64,000 nt of DNA, from assembly GCA_030147745.1 (NCBI GenBank), contig JASBUS010000070.1, positions 1 to 64,000 of the forward strand. The letters are read 5' to 3'. Below, piece by piece: positions 34,486 through 43,591 of the stretch; within the stretch, counting starts at the first letter, position 1; every line of letters starts with the position of its first letter. Origin of the DNA: Alphaproteobacteria bacterium. GTDB lineage: Bacteria; Pseudomonadota; Alphaproteobacteria; Micavibrionales; Micavibrionaceae. A model generated the notes under the pieces. That model worked only from the letters and a program-made list of their open reading frames with translations. It was not told the origin of the DNA and did not search any database. The position numbers were made by a program, and so were the translations under genes.

Positions 34486-36141
34486 ATGAGTAAAAAGCAG
34501 GAACATCCGCTCTCTCATTTCCATGACCGTATAACGGATATAACAAGTCGATTTTCTTTTACCCATCATCCGGTTCCGGATCAAAATGGTTTAATTGTAG
34601 CCCCGCAAGGTTTTGGGCGTCCATTTTACCATCGCGAAAGTAACACGGTTGGGGTTTTATTTTCAAAAACAGCGAATAATTTGGAAGGCCGCCGTTTAGC
34701 GGATGGGCGCATTGTCGCCACGGCTGATCAAATGGAGCGCTGCTATATATTTGGCGCGCGCCGTGCCCGTGGGGATGTTGATACGCCACTTAAGGATCGT
34801 GCCAACGCGCATACGATGCGCCGCGAATTACGCGAAGACCTTGATACCGCACGTCGTAAATTGGGCGTTAAAAGCCGTAAGCATTTTACGCTTTATGGCG
34901 CAGATAACATTTATACAAATGGTCGCCACGTATATGAAATAGTCAAATCGGGTGATAAACAACACGCCGTTGTCTTGCATTTATCGACCCGCCGCAAAGA
35001 AGGCGGGTTTTTACCTTTTGATATGAATGATAAGTCCCTACGCGGGCGTTTTGCTTATGCGTCAAAAACGATTGGTCGTTTTGACAGTGAGCAAGCCGCA
35101 CGCCGTTTCGTGAGTGAGCATTGGCGCGGTCTAGCAGGTCAGCTTTGGGAAAATCAAAATATTTTCCTTGAAAATGGTTTGTCGATGGCAGCGAAAAAAC
35201 TCGCGGCAGACTTTGTCAATGTAACATTAGATAAGGGCGGTAAGATTGCCCTAACCACAGGTCTTGTCGGTAGTGTCTTTTCTGTTAAATATGCTTTGGC
35301 GGCGGATCTTCATGCGGGGACTGCAGCTGTGCTCGGTGCAGCCAGTGCGGGTTTGATTTCAACCCTTATTCACACGGCTGTCCATATTCCCGTTGAATTC
35401 GGCGTCGATGAATATTCAGAAGCGCGCCGCCGTGCAAAGGAATTGAAGAGCAAACAGTCTATTGACGCTTTTGGCTATGATGTGGATGTGTCTGATCACT
35501 TTAAAATTCAGACCCCATCCAACCTTGTTAAATTATGTCCCCATGTTGATTTGGATCGTTTCAAGGCGCATGAATTTGAATTTTTGACCTTGGATCAATT
35601 TGATTTACGCAAAGACCGTGAACAAACCCAAAATAATCTTCAGGCGACATCTTTGGCGGGGTATTTGATGTTTGGCGGACAGCGCGGCATACCATCGGAA
35701 GCGTTCATCGCAGACGATGCGACGGAGCTGCGTGCATTCTATAGCGGCGTTGTGCGTTATATGCATGAAAAAGACAACGGTAATATTGTTGTTTTTGCGC
35801 AATATCGTCCTGATATGTGCCGCAATGATTATATGCGCGTACCGCCACAATATATTGATCAGTTTGATGGTAAAATTGTACGCTTGGAATATGACCGTAT
35901 GGCCGATACCTTCGGCGAAGGGCTTGTGCAGGATGTAACGCCTGTGACGATGGCGCAGATGATGAAGGAAATTGAGGTCGAGAGTTTGTTTAAAGACTAT
36001 AAAAACCTGTCATGGACAACGAAACAGCGTAGCCTTGAAGGTATAACCAGCTTGTTTGAAGAAACTGGTTATAGCATCAACCCGAGAGGGCATAAACATA
36101 TGGCGGTGCGCTCTGCCCTAAAAGCAGCAGACCCTGCGTAA
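34486..36141 (+). CDS. Unrecognised 551-residue protein
   Basis: No family is recognised. AGGAGGTG stands 6-7 bases before the ATG at 34486, and a near-consensus promoter stands just upstream, so strong expression is likely. The N-terminal half is rich in arginine and basic residues (R-R-A-R-G-D, T-R-R-K). Around residues 255-305 is a glycine/alanine-rich hydrophobic stretch (K-I-A-L-T-T-G-L-V-G-S-V-F and A-A-V-L-G-A-A-S-A-G-L) that could be one or two membrane helices. The C-terminal half is mixed. It ends two bases from the convergent adenylate-kinase-like gene. Confidence 0.6.
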   Translation: MSKKQEHPLSHFHDRITDITSRFSFTHHPVPDQNGLIVAPQGFGRPFYHRESNTVGVLFSKTANNLEGRRLADGRIVATADQMERCYIFGARRARGDVDTPLKDRANAHTMRRELREDLDTARRKLGVKSRKHFTLYGADNIYTNGRHVYEIVKSGDKQHAVVLHLSTRRKEGGFLPFDMNDKSLRGRFAYASKTIGRFDSEQAARRFVSEHWRGLAGQLWENQNIFLENGLSMAAKKLAADFVNVTLDKGGKIALTTGLVGSVFSVKYALAADLHAGTAAVLGAASAGLISTLIHTAVHIPVEFGVDEYSEARRRAKELKSKQSIDAFGYDVDVSDHFKIQTPSNLVKLCPHVDLDRFKAHEFEFLTLDQFDLRKDREQTQNNLQATSLAGYLMFGGQRGIPSEAFIADDATELRAFYSGVVRYMHEKDNGNIVVFAQYRPDMCRNDYMRVPPQYIDQFDGKIVRLEYDRMADTFGEGLVQDVTPVTMAQMMKEIEVESLFKDYKNLSWTTKQRSLEGITSLFEETGYSINPRGHKHMAVRSALKAADPA

Positions 36142-36143
36142 AT

Positions 36144-36704
36144 TTAAGGTTTTAAGTTCAGCGCCAAACAAATGTCACGTGTGACTTCGGCGATGGGCTT
36201 TGTGCCGTCAATTTCGATGAGTTTGCCTGCCTTGCGGTAATGGTCGATCAAGGGCAAAGTTTTGCTGTTGTAATCGGCAAGGCGTTTTTTCAACACTTCT
36301 GGTTTATCATCGGCGCGGCCACGTAAGGCCATGCGCTTATAAAGCTCTGCATCGGGCACATCGATATGGATGGCCTTATCAAATACTAAATTTGTACGTT
36401 TTAAAATATCGTCTAATGTGGCGATTTGCCCTAAGTGACGAGGGTATCCATCTAATATAACGCCTTGTTGGCAATCTGCTTGGTTTAGGCGGTCTTCAAG
36501 GACTTGATTCACAATCGCTTCAGATGCGAATTGGCCTTTTGCCATGGTTTGACGGATGGCATCAGCAATTTGGTCTGTGCCGTTCATGCGGTCGCGCAGT
36601 AAATCACCTGTGCTGACATGTGCCCATGCGGTGCGTAATGAAATTTCTTTGGCTTGCGTGCCTTTGCCTGAAAGTGGCGGCGCAATAAGTGCGATAACGC
36701 TCAT
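36144..36704 (-). CDS. Adenylate kinase-like nucleoside monophosphate kinase
   Basis: This 186-residue kinase shows P-loop A-P-P-L-S-G-K-G-T-Q-A, NMP-binding H-V-S-T-G-D-L-L-R, G-Y-P-R-H, and a short lid after R-M-A-L-R-G-R-A-D-D. The usual G-x-P-G-[AS]-G-K-G-T loop has proline-leucine where glycine residues normally stand. Length equals the short-lid form. The main adk of proteobacteria lies in or near ribosomal genes; here neighbours are an orphan and a PodJ-like gene, so this may be a second copy or a related NMP kinase. Confidence 0.8.
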   Translation of the reverse strand: MSVIALIAPPLSGKGTQAKEISLRTAWAHVSTGDLLRDRMNGTDQIADAIRQTMAKGQFASEAIVNQVLEDRLNQADCQQGVILDGYPRHLGQIATLDDILKRTNLVFDKAIHIDVPDAELYKRMALRGRADDKPEVLKKRLADYNSKTLPLIDHYRKAGKLIEIDGTKPIAEVTRDICLALNLKP

Positions 36705-36913
36705 AATTATATCCCCCTGTTTTAAAATTTTTATCCTTCACCATTAGCACGGGCATATATTCTGTCAAGTGGAATATTGGCGGGAGTCATGTGGACAAGC
36801 GCTTGATAAAATCGAAAATAACTGGATTTTTTGTATGGGATTTTGTAAAGTGCGCGGTATTAGGGAAAACATTTGCGTATCTATATCTCGCGCGACGAGC
36901 AGCAGGGCTGCTT

Positions 36914-36942
36914 TTGACGTGCGCTTTGGGGAATTATATATA
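36914..36942 (+). promoter_or_regulatory. Promoter of the PodJ-like gene
   Basis: TTGACG (36914-36919), 17 bases, then TATATA (36937-36942). The leader would be only about 12 bases with no clear Shine-Dalgarno. A small hairpin AGCAGC-AGG-GCTGCT lies directly before the -35. Confidence 0.6.
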
Positions 36943-36960
36943 TAAGTTTTGGGTATAACC

Positions 36961-39123
36961 ATGAATATAAAAACAGCCGTTAAATCACAAAAACAAAATC
37001 GCATGAGCGGCTTAAAACCGACCGACGCAAACGCGCCGGCCACCAAGACATTAAGCCCAGCCAATGGCAGTAAATTGCCAATGGGGATGGGTAAGGATAA
37101 ATCTGCTTATATCATTAAATTATTAGATACCGTCTCACAGCAGCTGCGCCGTTCAGAGACTGAGCGCGAATTGCTTTGGAAAGAATTAGAAGAAACACGC
37201 CGCTTGTTAATGGCGCTAGAAGAGCGTACAGGCAAACATGAAAAATCTTATAACTTTATTCGTCAAGAAGTTGAGCGCACACAGCAGGAAAGTCTGACTT
37301 TTGCTGAGCAGCTGAATATTGTTGAAAGCCGTGCGATTAACGCGGTTGAGAAGCTTGAGAATATCAGCGAAGAGAATGCACGTCTTTCGCATTCTGTTGA
37401 GCGTTTGGCGCAGGATAAAACCCGCCTAAACCGTAAAGTGAATATCATTGAAGAGGCGGTGACCTCAACACGTGAAGCACTTGAAGCTAAAGCTTTGGTG
37501 CTATTGACCGATAAAGCGATTGCGCATCAATCAGGTTATCCATCACTCGATGCCGCGCAGCTTTATAGTGATCATAATGATGTGACCCCTGCGAAAACAC
37601 CAGAAGCTTTGGTCGATGAAGAAGCTGCGAAAATTAAACAGCGCTTATTCGGCGGCGTATCGATTTCGGTATTAATGGTGCTTGGCGTTGCCGCTGTCTG
37701 GGGTTTTAGTCATTTTGGGCCATCGCTGCAAAATGGCAATGTCGCAAATGAAGTCCGCTATACTGCGCCTGCGCCTGTTGAACAGGTCGCGCCGCGTAGT
37801 GAAACCGTTTCAAAATATCAACGCGGCTATGTCGGCCAGACTGACTTTGAAGCATTTGATCAAGCGGTTGAAGAGACAATTGAGCAAAATGGCGGCGATA
37901 TCAACTCCGTCGCTGAGATGATGAATGCATTAGAGCCTTCAGTAGAGGCAGAAGCTGCTGAAGAAGCTGTTATAGAAACATCTGTTGTCGAGACGCCTGC
38001 CGAAGTTCAGCCTGCGCCTGAGATGAAGGCCGAAGTTGTCGCGCCAGTCGTGGCAACAAAGCCGGTTCCAGTGCAGCCAAAAGTCGCAACGGGCGCAGCG
38101 CTTAAAAGCGAGTTAGATAAACTTGAACAAGACGCTGTTAATAAAGCCTTCCCTGCGAATGACCTTGCAGCGCTATCAAGCCGCGCAAAACCAGATACAC
38201 GTTTGAACGGTTTAGCGAAAGAAGTTGAAACCGCAGCCTTTAGCGGTAACCCAGAAGCACAGCATGATTTGGCGGCGCTTTATACTGCGGGTCAAGAAGG
38301 CGTTCCACAGGATTTTGAAAAGTCATTCTTCTGGTTCACGGAATCAGGCCGCGCCAATGTCGCGAATGCGCGTTATAACCTTGGTGTGCTCTATCAGCAG
38401 GGCTTAGGCACGTTGAAAAATATCAACCGCGCGATGGATATGTATCGCAGCGCCGCTTTGCTTGGTCACCCAGAAGCACAATATAATTTGGGTATTGCTT
38501 ATGCGGAAGGCATTGGCGTGCCATATTCAATTGAAGCCGCTGTCCATTATTTTGAGAAATCTGCCATTAATGGCGTGCCTGAATCAGCCTATAATCTTGG
38601 TTTGATTTACGAGAATGGTTTAACAGGCCGTAAGGACAGCAACAAGGCGCTGTTCTGGTATAACATGGCGTCTGATCAAAATAACATCGAAGCGCAAAAT
38701 GCTTTGAGCAATTTGACGACAAAACTTGGTCTTTCGCTTAACGAAGTGCGCGATATTATCAGCCTAGAGCAAGAGCGTATTCCTGCACTTAACAAAGTGA
38801 ATAAGGTTAGCGCGGTCGCGAAATCCATGCCTAAACCGCAGCCTGTCGAAAATATTCGCGCGGTACAGCCAACTGAAAATGAAATCATCGATGTGCGCGA
38901 CGTTATGCCCGCGCAGAGTGATTACAACCTGATCGCACCAATCCAAGAACAGCTTATGGCGCTGGGGCTATATCCTGGCCCTGCCGACGGTATCATGGGC
39001 CCAATGACGGCTGATGCTATTCGTTCATACCAAATGATGTTCGGCCTCAACACAGACGGCCAAGCTTCGGCGGGGTTGATTGAACATATGATGAATAACG
39101 TCGCCGCAGCAGGCGGGCAGTAA
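36961..39123 (+). CDS. PodJ-like polar localisation protein (coiled coil, TM, Sel1 repeats, PG-binding)
   Basis: This 720-residue protein has a cytoplasmic coiled coil at about 50-190 and a single membrane segment at about 229-250 (I-S-V-L-M-V-L-G-V-A-A-V-W). An acidic/alanine-rich linker follows. At about 427-580 are Sel1 repeats (for example A-R-Y-N-L-G-V-L-Y-Q-Q-G-L-G). The C-terminal PG_binding_1 domain contains L-M-A-L-G-L-Y-P-G-P-A-D-G. This is the domain order of Caulobacter PodJ, which recruits PleC at a cell pole. divK and pleD in the same window make a polarity role plausible. The orthology is inferred from architecture, not alignment. Confidence 0.75.
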   Translation: MNIKTAVKSQKQNRMSGLKPTDANAPATKTLSPANGSKLPMGMGKDKSAYIIKLLDTVSQQLRRSETERELLWKELEETRRLLMALEERTGKHEKSYNFIRQEVERTQQESLTFAEQLNIVESRAINAVEKLENISEENARLSHSVERLAQDKTRLNRKVNIIEEAVTSTREALEAKALVLLTDKAIAHQSGYPSLDAAQLYSDHNDVTPAKTPEALVDEEAAKIKQRLFGGVSISVLMVLGVAAVWGFSHFGPSLQNGNVANEVRYTAPAPVEQVAPRSETVSKYQRGYVGQTDFEAFDQAVEETIEQNGGDINSVAEMMNALEPSVEAEAAEEAVIETSVVETPAEVQPAPEMKAEVVAPVVATKPVPVQPKVATGAALKSELDKLEQDAVNKAFPANDLAALSSRAKPDTRLNGLAKEVETAAFSGNPEAQHDLAALYTAGQEGVPQDFEKSFFWFTESGRANVANARYNLGVLYQQGLGTLKNINRAMDMYRSAALLGHPEAQYNLGIAYAEGIGVPYSIEAAVHYFEKSAINGVPESAYNLGLIYENGLTGRKDSNKALFWYNMASDQNNIEAQNALSNLTTKLGLSLNEVRDIISLEQERIPALNKVNKVSAVAKSMPKPQPVENIRAVQPTENEIIDVRDVMPAQSDYNLIAPIQEQLMALGLYPGPADGIMGPMTADAIRSYQMMFGLNTDGQASAGLIEHMMNNVAAAGGQ

Positions 39124-39147
39124 ACTTTTCTTATATTTGGACGAAAA

Positions 39148-39174
39148 AAACGCCGCATTAGCGGCGTTTGTTAT
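39148..39174. terminator. Bidirectional terminator between PodJ-like and TetR genes
   Basis: The 9-bp stem AAACGCCGC / GCGGCGTTT has loop ATTA. The minus-strand side ends in seven T and serves the TetR gene; the plus-strand side ends TTTGTTATTT. Confidence 0.9.
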
Positions 39175-39191
39175 TTCTGGATGGGGCTTAG

Positions 39192-39851
39192 TTAGCGTAC
39201 CAAGCGTAGCGCTTCATTTGGGTAGCGGGTGATGAAGTCTTCGTCTAGTTCATCTGAGCCACTCATAAGGTGGTAAACGATGCCGCCATAGATCATATCA
39301 ACCGCCATAGCTGTATCAAGGTCTTTACGGAAAGCGCCTGCACCTTTGCCGTTTTCGATGATTTCGGCAAGGTTTTCTTCGTGAACAAGCATGAAGCTTT
39401 CATAGAAGCTGCCAAGAGCATCTGGGCTCGCTTGGGCCTGTGCCATCATTTCAATAATGACTTTACCGTTACGGCCGCGTAACAGACGTAGGAAGCGTTC
39501 AATTTGCCAAAGGAGGCGTTCACCAGCGCTTTTATGGACAGGCTGCGGCACATTCGCGCCATTGGCGTTGATGGCTTCAAGGATCAAAGCGATTTTATCT
39601 GGCCACCAACGGTAAATCGTGGTTTTGCCAACGCCTGCTTTTTTCGCAATGGCTTCGATGGAGAGGTCTGAAGCTTGTTTATGCAGCAGCATGCGGTTCA
39701 CGGCATTCACAATTGCTTTACGTGATTTTTCTGAACGTGGACGACCAACTTTACGGGCTGGTTTTTCATCTTTTTTGACTTTAGCCTTTGGTAAATCATC
39801 ACGAATTACATCAGCCAAAGCGGATGCACGGGCATTTGCAGCGCTGCTCAT
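39192..39851 (-). CDS. TetR/AcrR family transcriptional regulator
   Basis: This 219-residue regulator has a basic N-terminal extension with A-R-K-V-G-R-P-R-S-E. The helix-turn-helix is S-I-E-A-I-A-K-K-A-G-V-G-K-T-T-I-Y-R-W-W (about 64-83), followed by a C-terminal ligand domain. The ATG at 39851 has GGAGAA seven bases upstream; the ATG at 39866 is inside or before that site. An orphan minus-strand terminator lies about 100 bases upstream of it. Target genes are unknown; it is not obviously linked to the PodJ-like gene. Confidence 0.88.
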   Translation of the reverse strand: MSSAANARASALADVIRDDLPKAKVKKDEKPARKVGRPRSEKSRKAIVNAVNRMLLHKQASDLSIEAIAKKAGVGKTTIYRWWPDKIALILEAINANGANVPQPVHKSAGERLLWQIERFLRLLRGRNGKVIIEMMAQAQASPDALGSFYESFMLVHEENLAEIIENGKGAGAFRKDLDTAMAVDMIYGGIVYHLMSGSDELDEDFITRYPNEALRLVR

Positions 39852-39950
39852 ATCAAACTTCTCCATTGATTTTTATGATGGCCTCATTTTCGATACGTCA
39901 CGTCTAAATGTCAAGGGGGATAGGGATGGTTATACAGAGCTTATTAAAAG

Positions 39951-39982
39951 AAAAAAACGCCTCACGAGGGTATTGTGAGGCG
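39951..39982 (-). terminator. Orphan minus-strand terminator upstream of tetR
   Basis: Stem CGCCTCAC / GTGAGGCG (39958-39982) with a 9-base loop is followed on the minus strand by seven T and CTTTT. No ORF on the minus strand ends before it; the next gene to the right is the plus-strand LysR gene. Confidence 0.82.
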
Positions 39983-40100
39983 CTTAAGTCAAAACGAGTC
40001 GAATAGGAAGACTCTTATTTCCATAAGCGTGTCTATCGAATTCTGGTTATACATAAAACATTAACTTATGCTTTGTCTAATAATTATTGCTTATATAATT

Positions 40101-40116
40101 ATAACAAATTTGTTAT
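40101..40116. promoter_or_regulatory. Perfect 16-bp palindrome before the LysR gene
   Basis: ATAACAAATTTGTTAT is exactly self-complementary and ends 8 bases before the LysR start codon. It fits an operator for autoregulation and occupies the position where a ribosome site would stand. Confidence 0.5.
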
Positions 40117-40124
40117 GATCTAGT

Positions 40125-41045
40125 ATGAGCTATTACTTATCGAATTTAAACTTGAATATGCTGGTGGTATTTGACGCCGTTTGTCGACATTTGAATATGA
40201 CGGCTGCGGCCGCAGATTTGGGCATCACGCAGCCTGCCGTGTCACGCTATATCAAAGAATTAAAGGAGATAACGGGCACGGATTTATTGATCCGAGGCGC
40301 ATCTGGCTATCAATTAACGGCGGAAGGGCAAATATTTTGGCAGCAAGCGGTCGAGATTTTAAATGGCTGTGAAGTGTTTACACGTTATGCCCATGGTCAA
40401 TTCGACCCTTACAAAGATAAGCATCAATTTCATGTCGGTATGGGACCACTAAACACAACATATTTCACTGAAAAAATTACTGTTAATGCCCTGCTTGAAT
40501 ATCCGCAAATACACATTCATTTAAGTCGCCATGATATGAAAGGGGCGTTTGAGCGTCTTTATCGCCGCGAGCTATCAGCCTATATGGGGTATACATTAGA
40601 CGTTTTGCCAGATCATATATCTTTTGAGCCAATTAAAAAAATGGAATATGTCCCGGTATGTTCGGTGCGTAGCCCCTTTGCAAAAGAGCGACGTATTGAT
40701 GCTAAAGGTTTTGTGCAGACACCGCATATAAAAGTTTACACAGGTCAGTCAGCATCGGTATTTGACCGCATACTCAAGAAGCTTAATTTATTGCAAGATT
40801 CGATTATAGAGGTGCCAGACGTGGCCTCAGTATTGGTGGTGTTAAAACAGACAGATTTTTTATTCTTTGCGTTAAGAGACCATGCTGAGATCTTTTGTGG
40901 TAAAGACCCTGAATTAGTAATCTTGGAACCTGAAAACTTTGCTTTGCCCCCGATGGAGTTAAATCTTTATTGGAATAAAAGTCACGATCAATATAAGCCG
41001 CATATATGGCTGCGCCAATATTTACAGACGGCGCTCAATACCTAA
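40125..41045 (+). CDS. LysR family transcriptional regulator
   Basis: This 306-residue protein has the N-terminal winged helix F-D-A-V-C-R-H-L-N-M-T-A-A-A-A-D-L and T-Q-P-A-V-S-R-Y-I-K-E-L-K (to about residue 50). A co-inducer-binding domain of normal length follows. No Shine-Dalgarno is evident before the ATG; a perfect palindrome sits there instead, so translation may be leaderless-like or weak. Effector and targets are unknown. The genes on both sides are not obvious metabolic targets. Confidence 0.9.
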   Translation: MSYYLSNLNLNMLVVFDAVCRHLNMTAAAADLGITQPAVSRYIKELKEITGTDLLIRGASGYQLTAEGQIFWQQAVEILNGCEVFTRYAHGQFDPYKDKHQFHVGMGPLNTTYFTEKITVNALLEYPQIHIHLSRHDMKGAFERLYRRELSAYMGYTLDVLPDHISFEPIKKMEYVPVCSVRSPFAKERRIDAKGFVQTPHIKVYTGQSASVFDRILKKLNLLQDSIIEVPDVASVLVVLKQTDFLFFALRDHAEIFCGKDPELVILEPENFALPPMELNLYWNKSHDQYKPHIWLRQYLQTALNT

Positions 41046-41061
41046 TCCCAGAAAATGAAAA

Positions 41062-41096
41062 AAAGCCCGGAGCGTGATTCTGACGTTCCGGGCTTT
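41062..41096 (-). terminator. Terminator of the diguanylate cyclase gene
   Basis: Stem AAAGCCCGGA / TCCGGGCTTT (10 bp) with an internal loop is followed on the minus strand by a run of seven T and CATTTTC. On the plus strand the tail is GGGG, so it mainly serves the minus strand. Confidence 0.82.
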
Positions 41097-41168
41097 GGGG
41101 AGTTCACTTGCTAGGGTTTGGGTTTACGGTTAGGGAGGTCGCAAGTGAGTATGTTCGGTTAGTGTGGG

Positions 41169-41939
41169 TTACTGGTGTAGTGTGAGGACCGAAATCTCCC
41201 CTTTAAACAGTTGGTTTTTCAATGCTTCACCTTTTGAGGAGGCAAACTCTTCACGCTGTTTATTTGCTTTTTTATCTTCATACAGCGTTGTATCCGCGGC
41301 GCTCATTACGCTTTCTAATTTAGCGCCTTTGTGGAAATCTTTCAGGCCGACACTGGCACGAATGTCAATGGTTTCGCCTTCCCATTCGATAGATAGCTTG
41401 TTTAGAGCTACAGCCATCTCTTGGGCGCGGCCAATCGCTAATTCAGCGTTAGTATCAGCAAAAATCACGACAAATTCATCACCGCCAAGGCGCGCTGCTG
41501 TGTCAAATGTACGCACAGTTTCTTTCAAGAAGCCTGCCACACATTTTAGGCATTCATCACCAGCCTGATGGCCAAAGGTGTCGTTGATTTGTTTAAAATT
41601 ATCAAGGTCGATCATGATTAAAAGGCCGCCTGCGCTGTGGTCGCGGTTAATGCGGTCCATTTCAATGGCGAAGGCACGTTCAAATTGACGGCGGTTCGCT
41701 AGGCCTGTCATGAAATCTGTGTCGGCAACTTTTTCTAGAGCCATAATTTCGGCTTGCTGTGCGGCGATAACGCTTTGTGCGTCTTTTAAATTTTGTTGCA
41801 TCGCTGTGAACATTGAAAGCGCCTTTGCTGCGAAATTATTGCTATTGTCGCTGTTATCAAACAGGCTTTGTAAATCTTTTATTGACGGTGCGTAGCCATT
41901 CTGTGTGTAACCCGCTAATTCTGATGGCTGTGTTAACAT
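41169..41939 (-). CDS. Diguanylate cyclase (GGDEF)
   Basis: This 256-residue soluble protein has a helical N-terminus and coiled coil (about 30-85) and a GGDEF domain with T-D-F-M-T-G-L-A-N-R-R, I-D-L-D-N-F-K-Q-I-N-D and active-site R-L-G-G-D-E-F. The product-inhibition I-site R-T-F-D stands exactly five residues before GGDEF, so feedback by c-di-GMP is expected. The ATG at 41939 follows GAGG. No sensory domain or membrane segment is present. It is monocistronic. Confidence 0.92.
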   Translation of the reverse strand: MLTQPSELAGYTQNGYAPSIKDLQSLFDNSDNSNNFAAKALSMFTAMQQNLKDAQSVIAAQQAEIMALEKVADTDFMTGLANRRQFERAFAIEMDRINRDHSAGGLLIMIDLDNFKQINDTFGHQAGDECLKCVAGFLKETVRTFDTAARLGGDEFVVIFADTNAELAIGRAQEMAVALNKLSIEWEGETIDIRASVGLKDFHKGAKLESVMSAADTTLYEDKKANKQREEFASSKGEALKNQLFKGEISVLTLHQ

Positions 41940-42190
41940 TGTAAATACCTCACTCAACTACCGTTTCGTCGAATGGCCTTATATTATTATTTGCCCCTAA
42001 CCATTCGCTCTCGAATAACTCTATGCGAATGGCGTGCCAATGCGGAAAAAGCCGTGTTTTTATAGGGGGGGCTGTGCTATAACTGTATAAATTGCTGTCT
42101 TGTCGCGGGGCTATCTTGGCCTTAATCGCGGTCAAATTTTCCCTTTAAGTAGGAAAAAATTTCCACATCCCCAAATGGAGGGTTCAAAAA

Positions 42191-43045
42191 TTGCCTATTC
42201 AACATACACGACTATGCCAGAAACTTGGCGCGGCCTTTTGTATGGTCTTAATGTCATCTGTAACAGGGGGGCATGCGGCAAAGGCTGAGTATTCGTCAAT
42301 TTTACAAGACATGGTCGGGCATAAGGCCGTTTATGACATTAATTTGATCAAAACCAAGCCAGGGTCGAAGGTGATCTCGGTAAAAGGCCAAGTGACTTAT
42401 GAGGCGCGCCCTGATTGTGTCGGCTGGTCGTCACAATTTGATTTTGATATGGAATATGTCTATGTCGATAATCCGCCCCTTAAAATGAAAAGCACGATTG
42501 TCAGCTATGAGAATGTCGCGGATCAAAGCTATAATTTTGGTCTTGAGCGCACGGCGCTGGGGAAGGTCGTTGATACACGTAAGGGGGAAGCGCGTCTTGA
42601 AGACGATGGCTTGAAGGTACATGTCAGCGCCCCTAAAGATGAAAATAATATATATGATGCACCTGTTATCTTCCCGATGGCGCATACGTTTAACCTGATT
42701 CAAAAGGCGCGGGCGGGTAAACGTTTTTATAGCGCCGATATATATGACGGTTTTGATGATACGGGCGTTATGAATGTTAATGCCGTTATTACATCGCTTG
42801 ATGAGCGTTTGGCCTATAACCGCGGTGCGGATGTTACCGCGCTGGCCGCCTTAGATGGTGAATATTGGCGGGTGAATTTAGGGTATTTTGCGCGCGGTGA
42901 TGAAGAAGCGCAAAGCATATATGAATTGCGTGGGACATTATATGATAATGGTGTACTTGATGATGTGGTGCTGAATTACCATGATTATGAGATCTCGCAA
43001 GAGATAAAATCGATCGAATTTTTACCGGCGCCAGCCTGTGAATAG
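42191..43045 (+). CDS. eipB: EipB-type cell envelope integrity protein (DUF1849)
   Basis: This 284-residue periplasmic protein begins at TTG with GGAGGG eight bases upstream. A signal peptide covers about 1-32. The mature protein opens with M-V-G-H-K-A-V-Y-D-I and is strand-rich, as in the EipB beta-spiral fold. Two cysteines remain in the mature part, C76 (R-P-D-C-V-G-W) and C283 (P-A-C-E), the pair that forms the conserved disulfide in EipB. The family is restricted to alphaproteobacteria and supports outer-membrane integrity. It precedes divK by 154 bases. Confidence 0.85.
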   Translation: MPIQHTRLCQKLGAAFCMVLMSSVTGGHAAKAEYSSILQDMVGHKAVYDINLIKTKPGSKVISVKGQVTYEARPDCVGWSSQFDFDMEYVYVDNPPLKMKSTIVSYENVADQSYNFGLERTALGKVVDTRKGEARLEDDGLKVHVSAPKDENNIYDAPVIFPMAHTFNLIQKARAGKRFYSADIYDGFDDTGVMNVNAVITSLDERLAYNRGADVTALAALDGEYWRVNLGYFARGDEEAQSIYELRGTLYDNGVLDDVVLNYHDYEISQEIKSIEFLPAPACE

Positions 43046-43199
43046 TGGGGTGTGCTAGGCTGATATAAAATTTATCGTTAAATTTATGTATTCACTTTAA
43101 ATTTTAATCATTTTGCAATACTATCCTAGTAACCTATATTACTAATAAATATGACGAATCTTATAATGTCGTCAAAGAGCTTAGGGTATTTAAATAGAG

Positions 43200-43571
43200 A
43201 TGAACAAGACCGTCCTGATTGTCGAAGACAATGAATTAAACATGAAATTATTTAATGACTTACTGGAAGCGCATAATATCAACACGCTCCAGACGAAAGA
43301 TGGTCGCGAAGTTTTGGATATTGCCCGTGAAAAGAAGCCTGATTTGGTGATCATGGATATTCAATTGCCTGAAGTCTCTGGCTTAGAGGTCACTAAATGG
43401 CTTAAGGCAGATGAAGAGTTGTGCAAGATTCCTGTGATTGCCGTAACGGCTTTCGCCATGAAGGGCGATGAACAAAAAATTCGTGAAGTTGGCTGTGATG
43501 ATTATATTTCAAAGCCAATTTCGGTCGCACATTTTATGGAAGTTGTGCAAAAGCATTTGAATGCTGAATAA
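43200..43571 (+). CDS. divK: Single-domain response regulator DivK
   Basis: This 123-residue receiver carries phosphoacceptor D53 ([12 protein letters not shown]), acidic pair V-E-D-N and the conserved lysine in I-S-K-P-I-S. Sequence, length and direct linkage to pleD 20 bases downstream identify it as DivK, which controls CckA/CtrA signalling and cell division in alphaproteobacteria. The start codon lies in A-G-A-G-A-T-G context with a weak ribosome site. Confidence 0.93.
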   Translation: MNKTVLIVEDNELNMKLFNDLLEAHNINTLQTKDGREVLDIAREKKPDLVIMDIQLPEVSGLEVTKWLKADEELCKIPVIAVTAFAMKGDEQKIREVGCDDYISKPISVAHFMEVVQKHLNAE

Positions 43572-43591
43572 TATTTGATAAAGGAAGACAA

